Positions 1 through 5,804 of a stretch of 5,804 nucleotides of DNA are shown here, one piece after another. The first letter of the stretch is position 1. The number at the start of each line of letters is the position of its first letter. The notes beneath the pieces are model-generated. The model saw nothing but the letters and a program-made list of their open reading frames with translations. It was not told the origin of the DNA and searched no databases. Source of the DNA: Rhizobacter sp. (lineage in GTDB: Bacteria; Pseudomonadota; Gammaproteobacteria; Burkholderiales; Burkholderiaceae_C); assembly GCA_025351675.1 (NCBI GenBank), contig JANXVK010000464.1, forward strand, positions 1-5,804, written 5' to 3'. Made by a program: the position numbers and the translations under genes.

Positions 1-225
1 GCCGGCGAGCCAGCCCCACTCGGCACGGCTGGGCCGCACCGGCGCGGCGCGCCGCACGCGACGCACCAGGGCGAGGCCGAGGCCCGAGCCGAGGTAGAGG
101 ATGGCCGCGAGCAGCCACGGACTGGTCTCGATCAGCAGCAGCTTCGCGAACGGCGCGCCGGCACCGAACAGCGCGGCGGCGGCGAGCGCGGCCCACACGC
201 CGCGGTCGAGCGGCGGCACTCTCAC
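1..225 (-). CDS. EamA/DMT-family transporter, N-terminal part (gene runs off the left edge)
   Basis: This is the first 75 codons of a minus-strand gene whose remainder lies outside the window. Drug/metabolite transporter (EamA) proteins are inner-membrane permeases of about 280-300 residues with ten helices; substrates vary and cannot be told from this fragment. The visible part has a short polar N-terminus (VRVPPLDRG), a first hydrophobic helix at about residues 10-32 containing FGAGAPFAKLLL, the family-like SPWLLAAILYLGSG segment as helix two (about 35-54), and then an arginine-rich cytoplasmic loop (VRRVRR). I chose the GTG at 225 because the frame meets a stop (TGA) 12 codons upstream with no ATG between, and family members begin close to the PLDRG segment; the GTG at 219 is equally possible. 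No good Shine-Dalgarno sequence precedes it at normal spacing, so translation may be coupled to the small ORF that overlaps it. The family call is from recalled similarity and is fairly safe. Confidence 0.8.
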   Translation of the reverse strand, partial: MRVPPLDRGVWAALAAAALFGAGAPFAKLLLIETSPWLLAAILYLGSGLGLALVRRVRRAAPVRPSRAEWGWLAG

Positions 226-275
226 GCCGGCGCAGCCGGGCTCGTCGCCTCCGGCAGTTCAACGATCATCATCAT
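222..275 (-). CDS. Possible 17-codon leader ORF coupled to the EamA gene
   Basis: A short minus-strand ORF reads MMMIVELPEATSPAAPA and stops at a TGA that overlaps the GTG start of the transporter as GTGA. It opens with three consecutive ATG codons and has a convincing ribosome-binding site, GAAAGG, just upstream, which the transporter start itself lacks. A 4-base stop/start overlap is the usual arrangement for translational coupling. The peptide is too short to recognise. An alternative is that it is the true N-terminus of the transporter, separated from it by a frameshift or sequence error. Coding status is inferred only from signals and layout. Confidence 0.3.
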   Translation of the reverse strand: MMMIVELPEATSPAAPA

Positions 276-347
276 GGCCTTTCAATTTCGCGCCCCTATA
301 GTATTGACGAGCCTGCTGTCGCGGCCCCCGCCCTCGAAAAGCCACAC
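226..347. other. Divergent spacer between the EamA and CDF transporter genes
   Basis: This 122-bp spacer must carry the start signals for both flanking genes. Its only AT-rich stretch is about 281-308, containing TATAGT (297-302, plus strand), TACTAT on the opposite strand (303-298) and TTGACG (304-309). None of these pairs with a partner box at 16-18 bp, so I do not assign a specific promoter. I see no clear dyad of the MerR or ArsR type and no terminator. A purine-rich GAAAAG (336-341) sits 6 bases before the CDF start codon and may act as a weak ribosome-binding site. Confidence 0.4.
278..283 (-). promoter_or_regulatory. Shine-Dalgarno-like site before the triple ATG
   Basis: On the minus strand GAAAGG lies 2, 5 and 8 bases before the first, second and third of three consecutive ATG codons. 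Spacing is best for the third. It is the only good ribosome-binding site near the start of the EamA gene, and it is in the frame of the 17-codon ORF rather than of the transporter. Confidence 0.4.
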
Positions 348-971
348 ATGTCTGCTCACTGCTGCCCGCCCCCACCGCCCTCGGCCGACCCCGCGTACCG
401 CAAGGTGTTGTGGATCGCGCTGGTGCTGAACGCCACGATGTTCGCGGTCGAAATCGCCGGCAGCATGCAGTCGGGTTCGGTCTCGCTGCTCGCCGACGCA
501 ATCGATTTCTTCGGTGACGCCGCCAACTACGCGCTCTCGCTCGCGGTGCTGTCGATGGCGCTCGCCTGGCGCGCGAAGGCCTCGCTGCTGAACGCCGCGT
601 CGATGGCCGGCTTCGGCATCTTCGTGCTCGGTCGCGCGCTGTGGAGCGCGCTGCACGGCGAACCACCGCAGGCGCTGACGATGGGCGCTGTCGCGCTGCT
701 CGCGCTCGCCGTCAACGTGCTCGTCGCATGGCTGCTCTACCGCTATCGAAACGGCGACTCGAACATGCGCTCGGTCTGGATCTGCTCGCGCAACGACGCG
801 ATCGGCAATGTCGCGGTGGCGTTCGCCGCGCTCGGCGTGTTCCGCACCGGCGCGGCCTGGCCCGATCTGCTGGTCGCGGTCGGCATGGCGGCGCTGGCGC
901 TCAGTGGGGCGTGGTCGGTGATGCAGCAGGCGCTGGGCGAGTTGCGCGATTCGCCGCACGCGCACGCTTGA
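348..971 (+). CDS. Compact cation diffusion facilitator (CDF) family metal transporter
   Basis: The 207-residue protein is a CDF-type divalent-cation efflux carrier, expected to exchange a cytoplasmic metal ion for protons across the inner membrane. Six hydrophobic segments lie at about 19-38, 44-64, 79-100, 110-132, 142-165 and 171-190. The helix-2 metal motif reads ADAIDFFGDA, giving D53xxxD57. The helix-5 motif reads CSRNDAIGN, where D150 aligns with the conserved aspartate and C146 takes the place of the usual histidine. The cytoplasmic C-terminal dimerisation domain of typical CDFs (about 290-300 residues) is absent; the chain ends in HAHA. The N-terminus has a His-Cys-Cys (4-6) followed by a run of prolines, a possible metal-binding tail. 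The start is the first ATG in frame. Substrate (Zn, Co, Cd, Fe or other) cannot be set from sequence. The gene is divergent from the EamA gene and convergent with the MFS gene, so it is probably monocistronic. Confidence 0.88.
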   Translation: MSAHCCPPPPPSADPAYRKVLWIALVLNATMFAVEIAGSMQSGSVSLLADAIDFFGDAANYALSLAVLSMALAWRAKASLLNAASMAGFGIFVLGRALWSALHGEPPQALTMGAVALLALAVNVLVAWLLYRYRNGDSNMRSVWICSRNDAIGNVAVAFAALGVFRTGAAWPDLLVAVGMAALALSGAWSVMQQALGELRDSPHAHA

Positions 972-978
972 GCGACGC

Positions 979-2402
979 TCAGGACTGGTCGACCACAGCG
1001 GCCGGCCCGGTCGGCCCCTCGCGCCGTCCGAGCTGAAAGAAGATACCGGCCGCCAGCGCCGAGAGCGCGCCCATGCAGAGGTAGGTTGCGTGGAAGGTGT
1101 GCAGCACGTCGCTCGAACCGACATCGCTCGCGATCGGAATCAAGATCGGGGTCGCGAAGGCCGCCAGCAATGCGCCGGCCGCCGCCACGCCCAGGCTCAT
1201 CGACAGCTGCATCACGACCGACAGCAGGCTGTTTCCCCCGCTGGCGCGCGCGTCGTCGAGGTCGCCGAGCGTGAGCGTGTTCATTGCGGTGAACTGCATC
1301 GAATTGCAGATGCCGAAGAACGCGAGGTAGACCAGGATCGCGGCGTGCGGCGTGTTGCGATCGACCATTGAAAAGCCGGCGATGAAGCCGCCGAGCAGCA
1401 GCGTATTCGTCACGAGTACGCGGCGATAGCCGAAGCGGTTGATGACGCGTTCGGCGACGAACTTGATCATCATCGCGCCGAGCACGATCGGCACCATCGT
1501 CAGGCCGGCCGCGCTCGGCGAGTAGCCGAGGCCGACCTGCAGGAACAGCGGCGTGAGGAACGGCATCGCCCCGCTGCCCAAGCGCGCGAACAGGTTGCCG
1601 AGGATGCCGACCGAGAAGGTCGGAATCTGGAACAAGGTCAGGCTGAATAACGGCCTCTCGGCGCGCGCCGCGTGCACCCAGTAGGCGGCCATCGCCGCGA
1701 GGCCGCCGATGACGAGCAGGATCGAGACCGGCGCGCTGATCGAGTGCTCGCCCAAGCCCTGCAGCCCGAGCGTCACGGCGACCAGGCCGAGCGAGAACAG
1801 CACGAAGCCGGTCCAGTCGAACTTCTGGCCGAGCGCGCCGCGCAAATCCGGCATGTAGCGCAGCGCCGCGAACACGCCGACGAGGCCGACCGGCAGGTTG
1901 ATCAGGAACACCCAGTGCCAGGTCGCGACCTCGACGATCCAGCCGCCCAGCGGCGGGCCGACCAGTGGACCGACGAGGCCGGGGATCGTGACGAAACTCA
2001 GCACCTTCAGCAACTCGCTGCGCGGGTAGGCGCGCAGGATCGTGAGCCGCCCGACAGGCAGCAGCAGCGCGCCACCGATGCCCTGCACCACCCGCGCCGC
2101 GACCAGCCAAGGCAGGGTCGGCGAAAGCGCGCACAACAGCGAGCCGAGGCTGAACAGCACGATCGCCGCGATGAACGTGCGCTGTGTGCCGAAGCGGTCG
2201 GTGAGCCAGCCCGAGGCCGGGATGAAGAGGGCCACCGTCAGCAGGTAGGCGATCACGATCGACTGCATGCGCAGCGGGCTTTCACCGAGGTCTTTCGCAT
2301 CGTCGGCAGCGCGGTGATGAGGATCGTGCCGTCGAGCGTCTGCATGAAGAACGCGATCGCGACCACCCAAGGCAGCAGGCGTTTGGTGGTGGGATCGAGC
2401 AC
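979..2402 (-). pseudogene. mdtD-like: MdtD-like MFS (DHA2) multidrug exporter, frameshifted near the 5' end
   Basis: This encodes a proton-driven drug exporter of the major facilitator superfamily. Similarity to E. coli MdtD is extensive: GESPLRMQ, a motif-A segment GWLTDRFGTQR, AARVVQGIGGALLLPVGRLT, the antiporter motif-C segment GLVGPLVGPPLGG, WHWVFLINLPVG, LFSLTLFQIPTFSVG, VINRFGYRRVLV, MNTLTLGDL and SGNSLLSVVMQLSMS. The expected N-terminus ([12 protein letters not shown], then MQTLDGTIL) starts at a GTG at 2402-2400, but is in a different frame from the rest. The frames join at about 2298: the sequence reads ATGCGAAAGAC where ATG GCG AAA GAC is expected, so one G is missing. With that base restored the product would be 474 residues, close to MdtD (471). 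As it stands, the N-terminal frame stops about a dozen codons after the shift. No other lesion is seen in the remaining 1.3 kb, so a recent mutation or a sequence error is more likely than old decay. The gene stands alone; no mdtABC genes are adjacent. Confidence 0.85.
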
Positions 2403-2448
2403 GTGGCAGTCCAGGGGTCTTGTGGAAGAACGCAGTTTAGGGGCCGCG

Positions 2449-2454
2449 TAGAAT
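2449..2454 (+). promoter_or_regulatory. Candidate -10 box of the guaC promoter
   Basis: TAGAAT matches the sigma-70 -10 consensus at five of six positions and lies in the divergent spacer upstream of guaC. No convincing -35 box sits 16-18 bp upstream; the nearest TTG-containing hexamer (TTGTGG, 2420-2425) is 23 bp away. Transcription from here would start at about 2460-2462, which is the first base of the hairpin described next. Confidence 0.35.
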
Positions 2455-2459
2455 CGACT

Positions 2460-2491
2460 ACCGGGCCCACGTTTTTGGCGCCCGGTTTTTT
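2460..2491 (+). terminator. Terminator-like hairpin with T tract in the guaC leader
   Basis: CCGGGC (2461-2466) pairs with GCCCGG (2480-2485), extended by A2460-T2486, around a 13-base loop containing a run of five T. Six T (2486-2491) follow directly. This is the form of an intrinsic terminator read on the plus strand. There is no plus-strand gene upstream for it to serve: the neighbour to the left is transcribed away from it, and the T tract is only on the plus strand. It lies between the candidate guaC promoter and the guaC start, so it could be an attenuator, a protective 5' hairpin, or a barrier to antisense transcription through the exporter region. Confidence 0.55.
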
Positions 2492-2494
2492 ATT

Positions 2495-2500
2495 GGCGGA
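2495..2500 (+). promoter_or_regulatory. Ribosome-binding site that fixes the guaC start
   Basis: GGCGGA ends 7 bases before the ATG at 2508. The reading frame is open further upstream to 2403, but no ATG with such a site occurs there and the upstream part crosses the hairpin, so this site supports the 2508 start. Confidence 0.5.
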
Positions 2501-2507
2501 ACGAGAT

Positions 2508-3485
2508 ATGGAAATCTTCGACTACGACAACGTGCTGCTGCTACCGCGCAAATGCCGCGTCGAAAGCCGCTCCGAATGCGACACGTCGATCCAGTTCGGC
2601 GCGCACAAGTTCGCGCTGCCGGTCGTGCCGGCGAACATGAAGACGGTCGTCGACGAGCCGATCACCGAATGGCTGGCTGCGAACGGCTACTTCTACGTGA
2701 TGCATCGTTTTGACGTCGACAACGTCGCCTATGCGCGCCGGATGCGCGACAAGGGCCTGATCGTTTCGCTGAGCTCGGGCGTGAAGCCGCCCGACTACGC
2801 CGTGATCGACCAGCTCGCCGCCGATGGCGTCGGCGCCGACTACATCACGATCGACATCGCGCACGGCCACGCCGACAGCGTGCAGAAGATGATCGAGTAC
2901 ATCAAGAAGAAGCTGCCGAGCAGCTTCGTGATCGCCGGCAACGTCGCCACGCCCGAAGCGGTCATCGATCTCGAAAACTGGGGCGCCGATGCGACCAAGG
3001 TCGGCGTCGGCCCCGGCAAGGTCTGCATCACGAAGCTGAAGACCGGTTTCGGCACGGGCGGCTGGCAGCTCTCGGCGCTGAAGTGGTGCGCCCGGGTCGC
3101 CACCAAGCCGATCATTGCCGACGGCGGCATCCGCGACCACGGCGACATCGCGAAGAGCATCCGCTTCGGCGCCTCGATGGTGATGATCGGCTCGCTGTTC
3201 GCGGGGCATGAAGAATCGCCCGGCGCGACCGTCGAGGTCGACGGCAAGCTCTTCAAGGAGTACTACGGCTCGGCCAGCGACTTCAACAAGGGCGAGTACA
3301 AGCACGTTGAGGGCAAGCGCATCCTCGAGCCGATCAAGGGCAAGCTGGCAAACACGCTGCGCGAGATGCGCGAAGACGTGCAGAGCTCGATTTCGTACGC
3401 TGGCGGCACCAAGCTGGTTGATATTCGCAAGGTCAACTACGTCATCCTTGGCGGCGACAACGCGGGCGAGCACCTGCTGATGTAG
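2508..3485 (+). CDS. guaC: GMP reductase, type 2 (Gram-positive-like, 325 residues)
   Basis: GMP reductase catalyses the NADPH-dependent reductive deamination of GMP to IMP and ammonia in the cytoplasm, returning guanine nucleotides to the purine pool. The protein is an IMPDH/GMPR-fold TIM barrel without CBS domains. The catalytic loop reads [20 protein letters not shown], with the nucleophilic cysteine at residue 173. Other family blocks are [14 protein letters not shown] (38-50), YVMHRFD (63-69), [12 protein letters not shown] (113-124), FVIAGNV (140-146), [21 protein letters not shown] (about 203-223), [14 protein letters not shown] (234-247) and SISYAGG (294-300). Length and sequence match the roughly 325-residue enzyme of Bacillus and Staphylococcus (type 2) rather than the 347-residue E. 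coli enzyme (type 1). Absence of CBS domains and presence of the [13 protein letters not shown] flap distinguish it from IMP dehydrogenase. The start is chosen from the ribosome-binding site and from the family N-terminus (MEIFDYD). It appears intact. Confidence 0.95.
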   Translation: MEIFDYDNVLLLPRKCRVESRSECDTSIQFGAHKFALPVVPANMKTVVDEPITEWLAANGYFYVMHRFDVDNVAYARRMRDKGLIVSLSSGVKPPDYAVIDQLAADGVGADYITIDIAHGHADSVQKMIEYIKKKLPSSFVIAGNVATPEAVIDLENWGADATKVGVGPGKVCITKLKTGFGTGGWQLSALKWCARVATKPIIADGGIRDHGDIAKSIRFGASMVMIGSLFAGHEESPGATVEVDGKLFKEYYGSASDFNKGEYKHVEGKRILEPIKGKLANTLREMREDVQSSISYAGGTKLVDIRKVNYVILGGDNAGEHLLM

Positions 3486-3499
3486 AGAGCGAAGCGAAG

Positions 3500-3574
3500 G
3501 GCGAGGAGCCCCGTACACGGGGATCGACCAGCGCAGCGGTCGGCGAGGGAGCGGGCTCGATGCCCGCGACCGAG
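3500..3574 (+). repeat. Tandem pair of hairpin units in the guaC-valS spacer
   Basis: Two units share a frame: GGCGAGG(G)A, then a hairpin, then GACC. Unit one (3500-3531) has stem CCCCG (3509-3513) / CGGGG (3518-3522) with loop TACA. Unit two (3542-3574) has stem GCGGGC (3551-3556) / GCCCGC (3562-3567) with loop TCGAT. The stem sequences differ while the flanks are alike, so pairing rather than sequence looks conserved. A third possible stem, CGACC (3525-3529) / GGTCG (3538-3542), lies between them. The left end (3486-3500) carries a repeated GCGAA. No T tract follows any stem, so these are not standard intrinsic terminators; a REP-like interspersed repeat or a structured mRNA 3' end are the likeliest readings. 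Confidence 0.5.
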
Positions 3575-3583
3575 TGTGCCCAA

Positions 3584-3589
3584 TACAAT
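3584..3589 (+). promoter_or_regulatory. Candidate -10 box of the valS promoter
   Basis: TACAAT matches the sigma-70 -10 consensus at five of six positions in an AT-rich island (AATACAATT). The region 16-18 bp upstream is GC-rich and contains no recognisable -35 box. Initiation would be expected at about 3595-3597, only a few bases before the valS ATG at 3599, giving an almost leaderless transcript; consistent with this, no Shine-Dalgarno sequence is visible. Confidence 0.4.
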
Positions 3590-3598
3590 TCCGTCACC

Positions 3599-5804
3599 AT
3601 GACCGAACTCGCCAAATCCTTTGAACCGCAAGCCATAGAGGCCCGCTGGGCAACGCTCTGGGAGAAGAGCGGCGTTTATGCGCCAACGCTCGATGCGAGC
3701 AAGCCATCGTTCAGCATCCAGCTACCGCCACCGAACGTGACCGGCACGCTGCACATGGGGCACGCGTTCAACCAGACCATCATGGACTCGCTGACGCGCT
3801 ACCACCGGATGCGCGGCGACAACACACTGTGGGTGCCGGGCACCGACCACGCGGGCATCGCGACGCAGATCGTCGTCGAGCGGCAACTGGAACAAAAGAA
3901 GATCAGCCGCCACGAGCTCGGCCGCAAGAACTTCGTCGCCAAGGTCTGGGAGTGGAAGGAAGAGTCGGGCTCGATCATCACGAACCAGATGCGCCGCATG
4001 GGCGCGAGCGTCGACTGGTCGCATGAATATTTCACGATGGACGAGACGCGCTCGACCATCGTCACCGACACCTTCGTGAAGCTGCACGAGCAGGGCCTGA
4101 TCTACCGCGGCAAGCGCCTGGTGAGCTGGGACCCGGTGCTGAAGTCGGCGGTCTCCGACCTCGAGGTCGAGAGCGAGGAAGAAGACGGCTTCCTGTGGAT
4201 GATTCGCTACCCGCTGGTGGATGGCAGCGGCTCGATCACGGTCGCGACGACGCGGCCCGAGACGATGCTGGGCGACGTGGCCGTGATGGTGCACCCCGAA
4301 GACGAGCGCTACACGGCGCTGATCGGCAAGACGGTGCGCCTGCCGCTGTGTGATCGCGAGATTCCGGTGATCGCCGACAACTACGTCGACCGCGAGTTCG
4401 GCACGGGCGTGGTCAAGGTCACGCCGGCGCACGACGCGAACGACTACGCGGTCGGCCAGCGTCACAACCTGCCGATCATCGGCGTGCTGACCCTCGACGC
4501 GAAGATCAACGACAACGCCCCCGAGGCGTATCGCGGGCTCGATCGCTTCGTCGCGCGCAAGAAGGTGGTCGCCGATCTGGATGTGCAGGGCTTTCTGGTC
4601 GAGACCAGGAAGCACAAGCTGATGGTGCCGCGCTGTGCGCGCACCGGCGCGGTGATCGAGCCGATGCTGACCGAACAGTGGTTCATGGCGGTCAGCAAAG
4701 CGGCACCCGACGGAAAAAGCATCGCGCAGAAGGCGATCGACGCGGTCGCTTCCGGCGAAGTCAAATTCGTGCCCGAGAACTGGGTCAACACCTACGACCA
4801 GTGGATGAAGAACATCCAGGACTGGTGCATCTCACGCCAGCTCTGGTGGGGCCACCAGATCCCGGCGTGGTACGGCACGGGCGGCGAGATCTTTGTCGGC
4901 CGGAGCGAAGACGAGGCGCGTGCGAAGGCGACGACGGCGGGCTACACCGGCGCGCTCCGGCGCGACGAAGACGTGCTCGACACCTGGTACTCGTCGGCGA
5001 TGGTGCCGTTCTCGACCCTCGGCTGGCCCGAGCAGACAAAGGCGATGGACCTGTTCCTGCCGTCGTCGGTGCTCGTGACCGGCCACGACATCATCTTCTT
5101 CTGGGTTGCCCGGATGATCATGATGACGCTGCAGTTCACCGGCCGCGTGCCCTTCCGCGACGTCTACATCCACGGCCTGGTGCGCGACGCGAACGGCAAG
5201 CGCATGAGCAAGTCGGAAGGCAACGTGCTCGATCCGGTGGACCTGATCGACGGCATCGCGCTCGAGCCGCTGCTCGAGAAGCGCTCGACCGGCCTGCGCC
5301 GTCCCGAGACTGCGCCACGCGTTCGAAAGGACACGGCCGCCGAGTTCCCGAACGGCATCCCCGGCTTCGGCGCCGACGCGCTGCGCTTCACCTTCTGCTC
5401 GCTCGCGAGCCTGGGCCGCAACGTCAACTTCGACTCCAAGCGCTGCGAGGGCTACCGCAACTTCTGCAACAAGCTCTGGAACGCGACCCGTTTCGTGCTG
5501 ATGAACTGCGAGGGCAAGGACTGCGGCCTGGCCGAGCACACCAAGGCCGAATGCGCGCCGGGGCAGCCCTTTCACCGCTGGCTCGTGTTCTCGCACGCCG
5601 ACCGCTGGATCACCGGCGAGCTGCAGCGGGTCGAGGCCGCGGTCGAGGCGGGCTTCACCGAATACCGGCTCGACGCCGTCTCGCAGGCGATCTATTCCTT
5701 CGTCTGGGACGAGTACTGCGACTGGTATCTCGAGATCGCGAAGGTGCAGCTGCAGTCGGGCAGCGAGGCCGAGCAGCGCGCGACCCGGCGGACGCTGCTT
5801 CGCG
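3599..5804 (+). CDS. valS: Valyl-tRNA synthetase, N-terminal 735 residues (gene runs off the right edge)
   Basis: ValS attaches valine to tRNA-Val in the cytoplasm, using ATP, and edits mischarged threonine. It is a class I synthetase. Read from 3599, the frame stays open to the window end. The ATP-binding HIGH motif is HMGH (52-55) within [16 protein letters not shown]. The second signature is KRMSKSEGN (534-542). Between them are [10 protein letters not shown] (81-90), [15 protein letters not shown] (177-191), the CP1 editing domain at about 210-345 with [10 protein letters not shown] (217-226) and TPAHDANDY (275-283), then EPMLTEQWF (354-362), the catalytic-core block [17 protein letters not shown] (408-424), and [13 protein letters not shown] (494-506). 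The helical anticodon-binding domain begins at about residue 625 ([10 protein letters not shown]). Full-length enzymes have about 950 residues, so roughly 215, including the C-terminal coiled coil, lie beyond the window. The start matches the family N-terminus; the next in-frame ATG would remove the HIGH motif. No frameshift or odd residue is seen. Confidence 0.97.
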   Translation, partial: MTELAKSFEPQAIEARWATLWEKSGVYAPTLDASKPSFSIQLPPPNVTGTLHMGHAFNQTIMDSLTRYHRMRGDNTLWVPGTDHAGIATQIVVERQLEQKKISRHELGRKNFVAKVWEWKEESGSIITNQMRRMGASVDWSHEYFTMDETRSTIVTDTFVKLHEQGLIYRGKRLVSWDPVLKSAVSDLEVESEEEDGFLWMIRYPLVDGSGSITVATTRPETMLGDVAVMVHPEDERYTALIGKTVRLPLCDREIPVIADNYVDREFGTGVVKVTPAHDANDYAVGQRHNLPIIGVLTLDAKINDNAPEAYRGLDRFVARKKVVADLDVQGFLVETRKHKLMVPRCARTGAVIEPMLTEQWFMAVSKAAPDGKSIAQKAIDAVASGEVKFVPENWVNTYDQWMKNIQDWCISRQLWWGHQIPAWYGTGGEIFVGRSEDEARAKATTAGYTGALRRDEDVLDTWYSSAMVPFSTLGWPEQTKAMDLFLPSSVLVTGHDIIFFWVARMIMMTLQFTGRVPFRDVYIHGLVRDANGKRMSKSEGNVLDPVDLIDGIALEPLLEKRSTGLRRPETAPRVRKDTAAEFPNGIPGFGADALRFTFCSLASLGRNVNFDSKRCEGYRNFCNKLWNATRFVLMNCEGKDCGLAEHTKAECAPGQPFHRWLVFSHADRWITGELQRVEAAVEAGFTEYRLDAVSQAIYSFVWDEYCDWYLEIAKVQLQSGSEAEQRATRRTLLR

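Noticed and set aside
297..309. TATAGT and TTGACG as promoter boxes for the CDF gene
   Set aside because: TTGACG lies downstream of TATAGT, and neither has a partner box at 16-18 bp, so a specific promoter is not supported.
971..979. Bidirectional terminator between the convergent CDF and MFS genes
   Set aside because: The gap is only 7 bp and contains no inverted repeat or T tract.
1672..2451. Long plus-strand open frame opposite the exporter gene
   Set aside because: Its translation is rich in Arg, Gln, Asp, Glu and Ala with no hydrophobic or domain structure, as expected for the antisense of a GC-rich membrane-protein gene.
2403..2507. In-frame upstream extension of guaC giving a 360-residue protein
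   Set aside because: The extension has no family similarity, runs through the hairpin and T tract, and lacks a ribosome-binding site; the start at 2508 matches the family N-terminus.
2541..3518. Long minus-strand open frame opposite guaC
   Set aside because: It is aligned codon-for-codon with guaC on the other strand and has low-complexity composition; guaC explains the region fully.
3509..3522. CCCCG-TACA-CGGGG hairpin as the guaC terminator
   Set aside because: No T tract follows it; it is better explained as part of the duplicated hairpin unit.
3486..3598. T-box or other amino-acid-responsive leader for valS
   Set aside because: The spacer is far too short for a T-box and lacks its conserved elements; no leader peptide rich in Val codons is present.
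3437..3636. Two overlapping minus-strand open frames of about 64 codons across the guaC-valS spacer
   Set aside because: They cross the repeat hairpins and both ends of known genes, have no good start signals, and look like chance translations of the repeat.
3722..5596. Several long minus-strand open frames opposite valS
   Set aside because: They are mirror frames of valS produced by high-GC codon use, with no recognisable motifs.

Overview
The window is high-GC DNA (codons strongly biased to G/C at the third position) with the gene density of an ordinary bacterial chromosome. The protein sequences point to a betaproteobacterium, most likely order Burkholderiales. The evidence is the form of valyl-tRNA synthetase, an MdtD-like drug exporter, and a small cation diffusion facilitator that I recall mainly from that group. 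I cannot name a genus.

Layout, left to right. The 5' end of an EamA/DMT-family transporter gene leaves the window on the minus strand (225 down to 1). A possible 17-codon leader ORF ends in a 4-base overlap with its GTG start. A 122-bp divergent spacer follows, then a plus-strand gene for a compact cation diffusion facilitator (348-971). It is convergent, with a 7-bp gap, to a minus-strand MFS DHA2 (MdtD-like) multidrug exporter gene (979-2402). That gene is broken near its 5' end by an apparent one-base deletion at about 2298. A second divergent spacer (2403-2507) holds a -10-like box and a terminator-like hairpin with a T tract that lies inside the presumed leader of guaC. guaC (2508-3485, plus) encodes a complete type-2 GMP reductase. 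A 113-bp spacer (3486-3598) contains a tandem pair of hairpin units, then a good -10 box only nine bases before the valS start codon. valS (3599 to the window end, plus) is open and in frame through residue 735 and is cut only by the window edge.

The genes do not form a pathway. Three are inner-membrane transporters on alternating strands (one general DMT, one metal efflux, one drug efflux), and two are housekeeping enzymes (purine interconversion and tRNA charging). guaC and valS are co-directional but the spacer suggests separate promoters. I see no phage, IS, CRISPR, toxin-antitoxin or defence genes. I found no new multi-gene system. What deserves a second look is in the non-coding spacers and in the frameshifted exporter.
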